64,000 nt of DNA from Cladorhizidae sp. MBARI D1340-BT2 (GCA_028752905.1 JAQNBH010000006.1:22554311-22618310), one strand, 5' to 3'; positions 10,809-21,929 are shown, numbered from the stretch's first letter. Made by a program: numbers and translations. Notes: generated by a model not told the origin, from the sequence alone.

Positions 10809-10914
10809 TGTCACGGCGTTGTGACACAATAATCCACCCCACATATGCGTGTGTCACAGCTCCCGTGACAAGCAATTTACTGCTGGAAGTGCGTGTGTCA
10901 CAGCCTCTGTGACA
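10809..10914. promoter_or_regulatory. Three regularly spaced TGTCAC-N6/7-GTGACA palindromes, copy A
   Basis: Perfect six-base dyad arms TGTCAC and GTGACA occur at 10,809-10,826 (spacer 6), 10,852-10,870 (spacer 7) and 10,896-10,914 (spacer 7). Start-to-start distances are 43 and 44 bp, about four helical turns. The last two share a GTGTGTCACAG left arm. Such a phased array could bind a dimeric protein or form cruciforms; no function is shown by the sequence. Confidence 0.5.
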
Positions 10915-11121
10915 TGATATTTCTTGTTGCATAGCTCCGTGGATTGTCTGTTTTATACTCTGTACTTACTAGGTAAGGTTGATGGGTTTATAATCAAACT
11001 TGGGAATGCATCATCATCTCCATGAATAAAAATAATTTAAAAAAGGCGTTTTATTTCTTGGTTCATTGACAGCTGCAAATAAGAAAATTGGTGTGTATTT
11101 TTATCCAAAACAAACACAAAT

Positions 11122-11551
11122 ATGGATCTGCAGGCAGTATTGGAGGCTCTTTCTGATATTGAGAATGACTTTGAAATTGACAGTGAACTAGATGATGTGG
11201 AAGAAGATGAACTAGATGATATTGGAAGAAGATGAACTAGATGATGTGGAAGAAGATGGCCTGGAGGATGCGCTCCATGAAGAAATGGAAGATGCTAATG
11301 GCAGCAGTAGTGTAGATGAGACTGATGGGGAAAAGGAAGTGGAAACTGGCCATATGAGTGGAAATTCTACAAGAGGGCTTGTCAGGTGGAAAGAAGTTGA
11401 CAACATTATAAGCCCCACCGAGGGTTTGTACACAGACACTCCTGGTTCAAATTTGCCAGATGATGATGTTGAGCACAAGGATTTCTTCACCCTGTTCTTT
11501 GCAGATGAGGTTTTTGACCAAGTAGTGCATGAAACAAATATTTATGCATAA
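11122..11551 (+). pseudogene. N-terminal fragment of a piggyBac-type transposase
   Basis: The ATG at 11,122 opens MDLQAVLEALSDIENDFE followed by an acidic stretch; a duplicated GAACTAGATGAT block then shifts the frame near 11,225. The other frame continues through an acidic region to DDDVEHKDFFTLFFADEVF and VHETNIYA, then TAA. DFFxLFFxDExF...xExNxYA is the conserved start of the piggyBac (DDE_Tnp_1_7) domain. Everything after this, including the catalytic aspartates, is missing. A TTAA lies at 11,037-11,040, close to where homology with copy B ends, so an insertion at that point is plausible. Confidence 0.65.
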
Positions 11552-12341
11552 ATTCTTATTGTAAATATGCCACTTACGGTTCTCTCAGGCTCAGTGTACT
11601 ACTGTCAGACTTGCTCACCACCCACCTCTACATCCAGAAGAGTGCTTCAAATAGTACCACACAGCCAAGATCCTGAAGAAACCAAGAGCAAGACAGTGAA
11701 CTCATGACTATATTGTTCTATATTGTTATTCAATTATCTTCTTACAAAACATTGTACTTGATCTAGCAAGGTATTCAAATGGATTTTTGCTGTTATTGTT
11801 GCTGACAATCTTGTTCTTGTAGCTAGATAGATAGTATTTAGCCAGGTAAAGTTTAGTAGACAATGTAAAAAAATAGCTCCGACCAACCTAAATTGCCAAT
11901 CATATAGCTACAACACAGCATAGAGACAAATCTAGCATACTTTGCATAGTCTAAGCAGCCGACTAACATACAAAAATTGCGAGAAAGTAGTAGAAGAATG
12001 ACTAGTTTCTAAACAAAGGTATAAAATACCAATACAATCAATACAATTTTTTTTCTGGCAATCGAATACTTACAGTTTGCTGATATAACCAATGTTCCCT
12101 GGATGTGTCTCTGTTGTTTGATCAATTTTAGAGTAGTAAATATGCCGTACGAGCAGCTAACAACAGACCATTTCTTCCCCAGCACAAGGTTTAAAAAAAC
12201 AATGCTGCACCCAGTTGATTGCTTCTGGTTTGAGTATAACGCACGTACGATTATTGTGACATTTTCAATTGACACCGCGTAAGTGCTAACAGGTGATGAG
12301 CTACAGCTGCAGCAAAGTACATACATGTGAATATGTACACA

Positions 12342-12443
12342 ATGCTGGGTAGTTTACTCTTGGCTGTGGCTCTCCTCTCCATGATTGATTCTACCCAACC
12401 TCAAATAGCATCCCTGTTTCTCATGCCACATCTGAAGAGCTAG
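12342..12443 (+). CDS. Short ORF with signal-peptide-like N terminus
   Basis: 33 codons: MLGSLLLAVALLSMIDSTQP and a short hydrophobic tail ending in TAG. The hydrophobic core LLLAVALL and the following small polar residues look like a signal peptide. The same ORF is recognisable in the related repeat at 50,539-50,643 (minus strand, 34 codons) and, with a shifted start, near 15,640 (plus). It may be a first coding exon of a lost or downstream gene, or just part of a conserved repeat. Confidence 0.3.
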   Translation: MLGSLLLAVALLSMIDSTQPQIASLFLMPHLKS

Positions 12444-12664
12444 TTGTCTAATAGTTGCCCCTTTTTAAAGCCCTCACAGAACCTCTTGTAGCTAGCAAGT
12501 CCTTCCTTAGAGAGACTTTACAGAGTAGCTTGGCAAGCCTTTCCTTAGAAAATTTGAAGATTTGACATCGCAGGACTCGCCTTAGAAAACTTAACTTCTA
12601 GAAACCCTTAGCTAAGCTTTTCTATCTAACAGGCCATGTGTAACTATTAAGCCTCACATCAAAC

Positions 12665-13585
12665 ATGTATAGAGCAAAAAGAGCTGATACATTTACGCAT
12701 TGTCTAATGGAGAACTCTCTGTCAATGGTGCCCCTAAGTCCAGTGGAGGATGGTCATGTGTTTGGTGATAGGTTTACTGTAAGAGTAGAAAACTTTGGTC
12801 AGGAGTGTAACATTTCTGCAATGCATTACTCTTATTACATAGTGGATGTCTCTGTTGTACATGCAACAGGACTTCAGATATCTATGGTTTAGTTAGAGGA
12901 TGAGTTTGTGCTTGATGGCCCCATCAATGCACACATACTAGTCTATATCTCCACTACATTCGCTGATTCCAACTACTTACCTCTTCATGAATTTGAGCTT
13001 GGTGTTTGGAGTCGATCGAGCAAACACAACTATTTATGCTCGCAAAATAGCAACGACCTGGAAAACGTTTATAGTGTTAGTTTTGTAACTGACAGTCATC
13101 TTTTATTATTTGAAGATGTCTTAATAACTTACTACAAGGCAAGTTCATCTGCTTCACACAAAAAATTTCAAATGTCAGAGAAATAGTGTCACACTGAGAC
13201 ACACAAACACTTGGTTGTAGCTTTCAACCATGCTTCACACCAAAAATGTTTCCTGCCAGTTGGGTAATCTTTGTTGTGAAAGCCAACCATAACACAAGCC
13301 TTGCATGATACTGTGTTAATTGTCATGAAAGTTCATTGATGATAGTTAATTGCTGAATGATTATGGTAACTTTACTACCAGGGAACAAAACATATAGCAA
13401 TTTTGTATTATTATGTGCATGAACTACCAGTGAATAATTACAGCAACAATCGATACCCAGTTGCTGCTCCTTGTAGTTCAATGATACTTGGAAGAATTGA
13501 GTGCAGTCTATGGATCTCAACTTTGACTGCATCAGTCCAAGTCACCTCCCCAATAAAATGCCAGATGTACTCCAATGTTAAGTGA
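12665..13585 (+). pseudogene. Unrecognised two-exon gene with one in-frame stop
   Basis: Exon 1 (12,665-13,138) opens MYRAKRADTFTHCLMENSL and includes GDRFTVRVENFGQEC, an in-frame TAG at codon 76, then EDEFVLDGPINAHILVYI and LHEFELGVWSRSS. It ends TACTACAAG before GCAAGT, a possible GC donor. Exon 2 (13,382-13,585) starts after TTACTACCAG, joins in phase 0, reads GTKHIAILYYYVHELPV and ends SNVK before TGA. Joined length is about 225 codons. Composition is that of a beta-rich folded protein, without a repeat character. I recognise no family. The single TAG and unusual donor mean it may be a recent pseudogene or a mis-set model. Confidence 0.35.
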
Positions 13586-13599
13586 GGAAGAGATAAAAA

Positions 13600-14110
13600 T
13601 ATAACAAATAATGGAACTAACTGACAATCACAAATTGCCATCACAAACAGTCTCTTCTTTACCTTTACTGCTGTTTCTGCAAGCCAATGAAAGCTCTATA
13701 GGCACCTGGCTAGCCTGAAATCTCTCAGAATCTCTTCATTCCAGAGAATAAAATGCACTCCCCTATGAAATACTACATCAGCATCTAGGATGTTTTGGCA
13801 TTGTAGGCTAGCTAATATCATGAGGGAAAGAGTTACCCTGTAGGTTTCTCCTGGGATGGTTGGGCATTAGTAGAAGCATTGGTAGGATCTAGTAGCTGTT
13901 CAGACACCAGTTAGGGTATCAATACCTTTACAAGATAACAGGATAACATCCAAGGGGAACAATGTCAATTGACAGTTACCGCATACTTGATCTCAATGAT
14001 AGCAAGTCAGCGTTCTTCTCCATAACCAGCGATTATTTATCAACAGACTTACTTGAGCCAAGAATTGATTGTAAAATATTTACTAATACCCACAGTGATC
14101 AGAATGCTCA
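13600..14110. repeat. Dispersed repeat unit matching 16,190-16,720
   Basis: Shared blocks: CTGACAATCACAAATTG, CAGTCTCTTC, CTTTACTGCTGT, GCTAGCCTGAAATC, CTCCTGG.ATGGTTGGGCATTA and TTATTTATCAACAGACTTACT. Same orientation as 16,190-16,720; an inverted relative lies at 48,860-49,270. No gene recognised. Confidence 0.6.
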
Positions 14111-14117
14111 CTTGACT

Positions 14118-14200
14118 GGGTGTGTGGCTGGGTAAGGATGAGGGAGGTGGCTGGGTAAGGATGAGGGACGTGGCTGGGTAAGGATGATGAGGGAGGTGTA
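14118..14200. repeat. Three-copy ~24-bp tandem repeat
   Basis: Repeats of GTGGCTGGGTAAGGATGAGG with one short variation, G-rich on the plus strand. Nothing else recognised in it. Confidence 0.8.
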
Positions 14201-14785
14201 GGTGATGTAACTGGTGCATGTGTATATATGTACAAAATCCTATTAGAGAATGTGAATATTGTACTACTTGCCGTACAATAGCTATCTTCTTGTGGCTCAC
14301 TTCTCCAGGAATGATTCTATCCATACTCATGTTGGTTTTGCTGATTCTCATGCCACACCTAGGAAGCTTCTCCTTCTATCTTAGAGTATTATCTCGTACT
14401 TATCTTCCTGGATCACTCTTAGAGCAACTAGCTCCTATCTAACCCCCATACTACATAACCCCATAGAAGGAAGTTTGAGAGGCTGCCTTTTAGGGGATCA
14501 ACCTCAGTGCTCAAGCAAGGCTGACAATTTGCATAACCTTTTTAATCTAGCAGTAGAGAAGTTTGAATATATGGCTGGTGATGTTCCCAGAAAGATATAT
14601 TCATCTGTTCTCAATTTTTATGACAAGGTGGAGCTTAGGTGCAGGTGCTGGATGCAGATTTTCCTACTTGTCCTTATTGAAGTAGTGAATCAGAGCCGTG
14701 GGAAAGATATCGCCAGCTAAGGCCCAGCCAATTTTTATTGTGTGGTAACTGAGGGCAATCAAATTTTTTTTATCTTAAGTTATAT

Positions 14786-15540
14786 GCATATTTAGAGATT
14801 ATTGTTGTGAATTTCCCACCAGCCAGGTTAATGTGAAAAGGCTTTAGGAATACACAGCTTAACTTTACTATACATTTATGTCTCTCATCTCTGACTGTCC
14901 TTACTTTATATTAGGTGAGTTACAGTATTCTATGGCTAGGATGTGACAAGATTTTACTAATTGCTAAACTTCAATTTATTTGAACATGTCCCTCTGGCTC
15001 TATGTGTCCAATCTACTTCATGAAACTATCATAGGAGGTGAGTTAGAATATTCTGTCTAGAATGACAAGTTTTGACTGCTCTAATAAATCTGAACATGTC
15101 TGCCAGCTCTCTGTGTCCAACTTACTGATGTTATTTCAACATAGTTTGATAGTGCTAGAGTATTGCAAGAACTAAAGTCTATTCACCTTGAATTGCAGTG
15201 GAAATAATATACCCAATCATGTACTGAGCAGCAAGATAAAAGTCACTAGAAGCATGTGTGTAAAAGGGCATGAAATATCCACTGATTGAGCTAACTAATG
15301 TGTAATAAAATATCTAAACATTAAATATATTTTATTTGCCATCATGCACTAAGCCGCACCAAAGGTGGAGAAATGGTTAAAGTCAGATAAACACCTGTCT
15401 GTTGCTTTACAGCAGCTGTCAGAAGTTTTATCTGATTATGTATAGGCCTAGCTTGTGCTAAAAAGCTCAGTTGGTCTTTAAGCTGCTTACACCAGTTTTT
15501 TCTGACCTTTACCCCCTGCACCCTTGTTGCTATTGCCTGT
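14786..15540. repeat. Dispersed repeat unit, copy 2 of a diverged direct pair
   Basis: Diverged direct copy of 10,020-10,790 (see that entry for landmarks). Followed at 15,560-15,720 by a relative of the signal-peptide-like block at 12,310-12,440 and at 16,190-16,720 by a relative of 13,600-14,110, so this is a second, shorter version of the 10.0-14.1 kb interval, without the piggyBac fragment. Confidence 0.65.
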
Positions 15541-16189
15541 GGTTAGGGAAGTGAAGTAACAGGTGATTAGTTGCAGCTGGAGCAAAGTGCATGCATGTGT
15601 ATATGGACACAATTCTTGATTTAGTAGTTTACTGGTTGCTATGGCTCTCCTCTCCATTATCAATTCTACCCAACCTCATCTAGCATCCCTGTTTATCATG
15701 CTACATCTGTGTATCCAGTTGCTTAGTGCCTCTACCTTATCATCCTGCATATCTCTGTTAAGGACTTCTTACTAAGTTGGTTTGAGAGACATCTCCCTGG
15801 CCCAGCTGGTTCTGAGTGGTGATCTTGCTTGTAGAGTAAATGTTAAACTAACAGTTGACCCCTCCATATCTGATGATGCTTACATTTTGTAAGAATAATT
15901 CCATCTCAGCTTAAGTGTTGTGATCTAATTAAAAAAAATTATGTATGTAATCGTCTCATTTAACATGGTCTTTGTTGGATGATGGAAAATTATGCTCTCA
16001 ATTTTGAATGTAATAACAAATTTCGTTTCGTTTACATATCTTCAAATTGGAACATTTGTCAAAATGTTTTGTAAGACATGTGCTAAAAACCAGATTTTTA
16101 CCTGTAAATATGCAGAAGGCTACAGCATTATTATATTAAAACTTTATTTCTTGTTCTGGTTTATGTGAGTGGGCGGAAGAAGTGATACA

Positions 16190-16720
16190 AATATAAAACT
16201 TACTGACAATCACAAATTGTCATCATAAACAGTCTCTTCCTTACCTTTACTGCTGTCTCTGCAAGCCAATAACAGCTGTATAGGTACCATGCTAGCCTGA
16301 AATCCCTCAGAATTCACTCTTGAGAATAAAATGAACTCCGATTTACAGTATTACTGTATCAGCATCTAGGATTGTTTGGTATTGTAGGTGCTAGCTAATA
16401 TCAGGAGGGAAAGAGTTACCTGTAGATTTCTCCTGGCATGGTTGGGCATTACTAGGAGTATTAGTAGGAGCTAGCTGTCCTGACACCAGTAAGGGTAGCA
16501 TTACTTTTACTAGAGTATACAGGATCCAATCCAAAGATAACAATGTCAACTAACAGGTGGAGCATACTTAATCTCAATGGAAGCAAGTCTGTGTTCTACT
16601 CCGTAACTAGTGATTATTTATCAACAGACTTACTGCAGACTTACTTGAACAAGAATTGATGGTAAAATATTTACTAATAACCACGAGATCAGAATGCTCA
16701 CTTGCATACCATTGAGCTCA
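16190..16720. repeat. Dispersed repeat unit matching 13,600-14,110
   Basis: Same landmarks as 13,600-14,110 with about 10-15 percent divergence. The stretch 16,720-18,770 that follows holds a short related piece (16,740-17,000) and a GGGGTG/ATTTCCTAGGATAT short repeat at 17,480-17,600; I see no gene in it. Confidence 0.6.
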
Positions 16721-18773
16721 AGTGCACTGTCTCTGCGACATCCATCCATGTGTCTGTCCTTACTTTATAGGAGGTGAGTTAAATTACTCTATGGCTAGGA
16801 TGGCATGATTTGATCAACTTCAATTTATTTGAACATGTCTCTTGGCTCTGTGTATTCTATATCTAGGAAAACATGTGTTGAATGATTGATCAATTATAAT
16901 TTATTTGAACATGTGTCTTTGCTCTCCCTGTCCAACCTAATGAAACATAGTTTCATAGTTACAAACATTGCTAGAAGCTATGGTTATGCTGTGCCTTCCA
17001 CCCTATAAAACACACTGTATTCAGACCCTTACTGTTAGTTTTTTAAGTCTCTCAAAGCTCATTGATTAGCCTGTCATGGCCATAAATTATGGTAAATAAT
17101 CCTGGTCGGGTCATGACAAATTTCACTTTTCTTCTCTCTTTAGAGAAGTCTGGTTTAAGGCTTGAGAGATTCTAACCTTATCTTATAAAGGGCATTCTTT
17201 TATTGGAACGGATTCAGAGAAGATCTACCAAGTACATTTTGTCAGACTAGACTATAGTCCAGATTGAAGGCCCTCCATCCTCTTCCCTTGATCACAAAAC
17301 CTCTAACATCAATGTGGACAACATTTGACATTTAGCAATTAGTTGAACTTGAGCTAGCTGATGCTTTCTGACTGTCCACTTGGGTACACTAATGTTAATG
17401 CTACTCATTTGAATCACAAAGATAGCCAAACTAACTATTAAAAAAAAAAGAGTGAGAGAGAAGGGAGAGGAAAAAAACCCCGGGATTACAAATTTCCTAG
17501 GATATTAGGAATAGGGGTGCCAAATTTCCTGGCGGGATTCCATATTTCCTAGGATATCTGGAATGGGGGTGCAAATTTCCTGGGATGCCAGATTTCCTGT
17601 GACACCCGCTCAGGCTAGGGTGGGGCTAGCTATTTCTTTCCTTCAGAATGCATTCCTGAGCATGCGATCATAATTGCTCTCCAATTCCCAATGTGCTCGA
17701 GTGACTATACTTCAGAAGGTCCGGCTCGGGTGACTACTTCAGAAGATCGGATTTTCCTCGGCCCAGGTGACTATTCTTTAATGGATCCTTACTTTTTTTC
17801 CTTGTTTTTTTCTTTTTCTGCTTTTAATCGTGGACTGTGACTAGGAAAAGAAAATGGGGAAAATGTCCGCCTTCAAAGGCTCATAACTTCTAAACCGTAC
17901 CCCCTATGATAGTGCTTTTATTATCTTAGAGCTTTAAAATATTGGAGTTAGGTAGGGTTAGATAATACATACAGGTCGTAGTACTAAGTAGGCTCAAGTA
18001 GACATGTTTTTGGGGGGTAGGGCTACTCTTGGCAGACTTCATTACAAAACATCAAATTAACTACTAAAGTGGTTCTTGTTGTTCAATAAGCTTCAATGGG
18101 TGCAGTAAAACTTTGTAATTGGCCAACTAAGTGGCATTACATTTTTATGACAGTTTTTAGAGTAGTGGTCAGAATTTTTCATGAGGTACACTCATTCATT
18201 GTATTATAATTTGACCATTATTATATATTTTATTTTTCAAAATTAGAGTTTTATTGCACGGAAGAAAGGACCAAAATACTGAAAGTTTGAGACTAAAATA
18301 AAAATTACAGAGGTAGGCACGCCAAGAAAAATAGAACAACAAATAAAAAAGAGAAAAAAATTGCAGGACTCTCAAGTTGAGGTTTGTTTTAGAACTTTAT
18401 TACTAGTTGTCCAGACAAATTCTTGACTGTTCTTTCTTTTTGTCTCTTTAGGTCCTTTACATCACAGGGTCGATGTCCCGTAATCTGTGCAGGTTAGTAG
18501 TGGCAGATAAATAACTTGACAGAGCCTCCTTTTCAGAACACTTGCTCAGTATGCTGTGGTCCTAAAAGCTCAGTGGCAAAATAGACTGAACTCTTGAAGG
18601 TTGCTTCCCATGCCACAAACCGTTGCAGACATGACGCTCCTGGTATTCATAGACCTATATTCACATATGCCAGACAAATTGTCACAAATGTCACAAGGCA
18701 ACTAAATTCTCACATACATCTCTAGGTTCATCAGGTTTGTCTTGACAACCAGAGCACTCCCACAACGACACTG

Positions 18774-19092
18774 TCACGTCCTCACAGCCTCCACGTGACT
18801 CCGGTCCTTGATCAAGCGGAACTCTCCAGTGAAGTCAGCTCTCTCAGAACCAGACCCATAGAACTGCTCAGTATGCGCTGAAGTTGATGAGGACGTCCCA
18901 GAAGTTAATAGCATAAAAAGCGCTAGCCTACATTTTTCATTATTTGTCGACACAAGAATTGATGTCTCGCGAGCCGAGAGCCCTTCTTCAGAAGCGACCG
19001 CTTTGTCTGACTTGCTTGCTGTGGCATTCTGCAACTCTTTCTGGGATCCCCAACAGGTGCGTTTCTTATGCCTAGCTTGCCTGAACTTCTTC
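18774..19092 (-). CDS. Unrecognised open segment, possible exon
   Basis: The minus-strand frame is open from about 19,092 and starts KKFRQARHKKRTCWGSQKEL, a basic stretch, then a Ser/Thr-rich tail ending SHVEAVRT and TGA at 18,774. No in-frame ATG lies near the start, so if real it is an internal or last exon (CTTAG precedes it on that strand). Slightly less AT-rich than its surroundings. No family recognised; could be chance. Confidence 0.2.
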
Positions 19093-19676
19093 TAAGTGCC
19101 AGCTGAGCATGAACTTAGTTCGCGAGACATTCGAATTTTTGTAGAATTGGCCGCCCAAATAAAAAGCGGCTGGCGCGCCTGCGTATATATACCTATTTTT
19201 TAATTTTAGGTTATCAAAAATCAATGTTTTATTACATAGTTTCATATAATGTACAAGCTACTAAAAGTTCCAACACACCAACGAAACAACAGTAACAAAA
19301 AGACAGCAGTAAAAATAAAAAAAGCAAGACAAAAACCGCAAAAACCATAAACAATAACAATAAAAGTCCGAAATCAAGCGACACCATCCACTGCTGGAGA
19401 ACGGATGGCCAACCTTCTTAGCCAAAGCCCGGCATTACCATGCCAGAGGTTGATGGAGAGGCATTGAAAGAGATGGCAGATGGAATACCCAGAGACTGCA
19501 TGCATACTGTGGTTTTGTTTGTTTTGCTGCTGTAAAAAAATATATAGCCCGGAGGTATATGCAATGATGTGGAAAACATAGCCAGAAGAATGCGAAGGTT
19601 TGTTTGAAGTCGGGGTGGGGGGGATGGGGGGTGGGGGGTCAGGGGGGGTGCAGTCGCGAAGCTATGCAGGTGTCGT

Positions 19677-19832
19677 GCCATATTAGTCCCGCAGCCATAT
19701 TTGTCCCGCTCAGAAAATGTCCGCGATAACGGGACAAATATAGTGCCATATAGTGCCATAATTATTAGTCCCGCCTGCCATATTAGTCCCGCCTGTGCCA
19801 TATTTCTCACCTGAGCTGCCATATTAGTCATA
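19677..19832. repeat. CCATATTAGTCCCGCC short tandem repeat
   Basis: Irregular repeats of a roughly 18-bp motif (GCCATATTAGTCCCGCCT and variants such as TATTTGTCCCGC, TATTTCTCACCTG). The same core with CACCTG in place of CCCGCC occurs at 21,793-21,929 and 61,333-61,470. Preceded by a G-rich run at 19,612-19,648. The rest of 19,093-20,233 shows pyrimidine-rich low-complexity DNA and no gene. Confidence 0.7.
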
Positions 19833-20233
19833 CAGGTGGGTGTTTTGGGGGTTTAACCCCCCCCACCCATTTAAATTTATACAACTGCAACTTGACTCAC
19901 CTTAGTAGTGATACCAAACCCCCCTTACTGATACCCTAGACTGCCCCTGTCAAATGCCTCATTGTCCCACCATATTAGTAGGCCCTGGCGGATTATGCTC
20001 GAATTACTACATATTTTTCTTTCCTTTTATGCTCCTAATATTCACCAATTTTTCTTTTCAATCTACCTATTTTTCTTTCCTTTTATGAAATTATGCTCCT
20101 AATATTCACCTATTTTTCTTTTCAATATACCTCTTTTTCTCAATGCTTAGACAAACAATTGTTACATCATTTAAAAAGAGAATATAGGCAATCAAGGATT
20201 CAAGATTCGAGACATTTTAACAGTTACAATTAT

Positions 20234-20515
20234 CTATAGACTATAGTTGTACTGTAACATAACAGAAAGTTGTAAGTAATCCTTCAAAGAAGTTTCTTGC
20301 TTCGTAGAAGAGGTATTGCTCAAAATTGAGAATGCACGTTCAGCTGCAGCTGACGAAGGCTGCACAAATAAGACTAATCTACATGTGTGAGTCCAGTTAG
20401 GCAATCTACCATTCTCCTCATGGCACTTCCACCACTCAATGGGGTCTACGCTATCTAAAACATCCTCAGCTGCTGCAAGATATTCAGGTAACTCAGACTT
20501 TAAGCCATTAATCAC
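20234..20515 (-). pseudogene. hAT transposase C-terminal dimerisation domain fragment
   Basis: Reading left from 20,515: NGLKSELPEYLAAAEDVLDS, WWKCHEENGRLPNW, then the hallmark QPSSAAAERAFSILSNTSS and LKDYLQLSVMLQYN before the stop. WW..(x)n..P.SSAAxERxFSxL and SLxxxxxxxxxxLxYN define the hAT family dimerisation (Dimer_Tnp_hAT) region. Only this C-terminal part exists. At 20,515-20,567 it is joined to the truncated end of a gag fragment, where homology with 60,096 begins. Confidence 0.75.
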
Positions 20516-20567
20516 TTATGTATTCAAGAATAGGAAGACAGTAAGTGAATCAATATCAGCTGCAGTG

Positions 20568-21294
20568 CTGAGTTTCTTGTCAGACACAAACTGTGCTACA
20601 TGTCTAGGCATAAGCTTCATTACAGTATCAACTGCACACAAATCATTTACCTGCTGGATTGTTTTGCAGCCTTCTGTCCATCGTATGTTGAGGACAGCAC
20701 GACCCAACAGAGCCTCCCATCCTTCGTCTGGTTTCCGTTTGAGATTGTCCAATCTTTGTCGGTAAGCTTTTCTGGTCACACGGTAGAGTCGCAAGAGTGC
20801 TAGTTTGACTTGATCATAGTCTTCCTTTACATCCGGCTGCATTGCCAGATATACTCTGTTGGCATCCGGTCGGAATTCCGGAGCCAAATATCTCATCCAA
20901 TCCTTCTTGAGGACCTTGTATGCAGCCATATGGCTCTCTAAAACGTTAAATAATCCAGGGGGTCTTCATCTTCCTTCATTTCTCTGAACCGGGGTGCTTT
21001 GATTTGGCTGGGGGTAGGAACAGAGTCCGATTCTTCTATCCTGCCAGTGCCCCCTCCGCTTATCACTGTCATCAGCAATCTTTCCCATCTCTGATCTCTT
21101 TTCTCCTCGGACTCCGCTCGTTCGGTCGCCCGTCTTTTCTCGTCTTCCTTTTGCTTCTCTGACTAGAGTTTAAACATTCGGAGCATATCAGACATTGTCA
21201 CTCTTTCCCCAATATCTTCTGAGTCCATTAGCGGTGAAGTACTCCGCCTTTCTCCTTCTGTAGTGTCCTTTGCCTTCTTCTGGTATCCATTCAT
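20568..21294 (-). pseudogene. gag: Gag (SCAN-like capsid) fragment of an older Gmr1-like element, copy A
   Basis: From the ATG at 21,294 it reads MNGYQKKAKDTTEGERR, SPLMDSEDIGERVT, MLRMFKL, then a TAG at about 21,163 where copy B has CAG. A charged coiled coil follows, then PSQIKAPRFREMKEDEDP. After a TAG/frameshift near 20,945 (shared with copy B) it reads YKVLKKDWMRYLAPEFRPD, RRLYR-like LRLYRVTRKAYRQRL and EGCKTIQQVNDLCAVDTV, MPRHVAQFVSDKK. The last part resembles the SCAN/retroviral capsid C-terminal fold. Truncated at 20,568. Confidence 0.7.
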
Positions 21295-21329
21295 GTCAAG
21301 GGTAGTAGCTATCTCTCTAGTTAAAAAAA

Positions 21330-21348
21330 AATCCCACCACTGCAACCA
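21330..21348 (-). other. Primer binding site, copy A (two mismatches)
   Basis: Minus strand TGGTTGCAGTGGTGGGATT against TGGTGGCAGCGGTGGGATT at 60,865-60,883 and 53,272-53,290. It lies two bases inside the LTR start TGTGACAGG. Mismatches suggest decay. Confidence 0.7.
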
Positions 21349-21350
21349 GT

Positions 21351-21763
21351 TGTGACAGGACCAAATCTGATATTACCCACATACTCTGAGCCAGTCACTA
21401 AGTGTTGGTATGCTGCCACCACTCTACCTTTAAGCTATACACTAGGCTAGCAAGGTTAAGTAGAGCAACCTTAATAATTCAATATAGGACACTTACAAGA
21501 CTCAGCTAACTCCCAGAGCAGTAACAACTCCTCCCTTAACTAGGCTGGAGCCCCCACTTCTGGTTTCTGCCCATACATGGTAATCTTACACTCATCATCG
21601 ACCTTTGACATTTGCCCAACATAAACACATAACACACAAACACACTAAGCTGCAGACCATATTATCAACACTTCCAATTCATAATTAGTTACTCACTACT
21701 GGGTTCACTCCACATCCATAGTTATGCATTGGGAACAGTCTTGTTTTTATGTCGTCCTGCGTT
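21351..21763 (-). repeat. Inferred LTR of the older element, copy A
   Basis: Plus-strand start TGTGACAGGACC; the far end by comparison with copy B (GTCCTGCGACA) falls at about 21,763, where copy A reads GTCCTGCGTTA and has lost the terminal CA. About 413 bp. Contains no ORF of note. Confidence 0.55.
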
Positions 21764-21792
21764 AGCCAGGTAAACTATTCCATATTCATATT

Positions 21793-21929
21793 CCCTATTA
21801 GTCTCACCTGACATATTAGTATCACCTGACATATTAGTCTCACCTGCCATATTAGTCACCTGCAGACACCTGCCATATTTGTCTCACCTGACATATTAGT
21901 CCCACCTGCCTTATAAATCTCACCTGTCA
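21793..21929. repeat. CACCTGNCATATTAGTCT tandem repeat, copy A
   Basis: Seven or so units of an 18-19 bp motif (TCTCACCTGACATATTAGT and variants) directly outside the inferred LTR. Followed to 22,535 by AT-rich DNA with no gene, apart from a TATATATATATA run near 21,960 and the 46-bp tandem duplication near 22,191-22,282. Confidence 0.85.

Larger units (their letters stand above)
2999..11026. repeat. Segmental duplication block 1, copy A
   Basis: From 3,324 to 11,026 this block is almost identical to 38,141-47,272, in direct orientation. The part 2,999-3,322 matches 36,691-37,045; copy B holds about 1.1 kb of an extra array unit between these two parts. Homology stops abruptly at the right after CTCCATGAAT (11,026 against 47,272). 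Copy B carries a 1,125-bp hAT-type insertion that copy A lacks; copy A lacks one exon of the array. Low divergence means either a recent duplication or an assembly artefact from two haplotypes. Confidence 0.85.
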
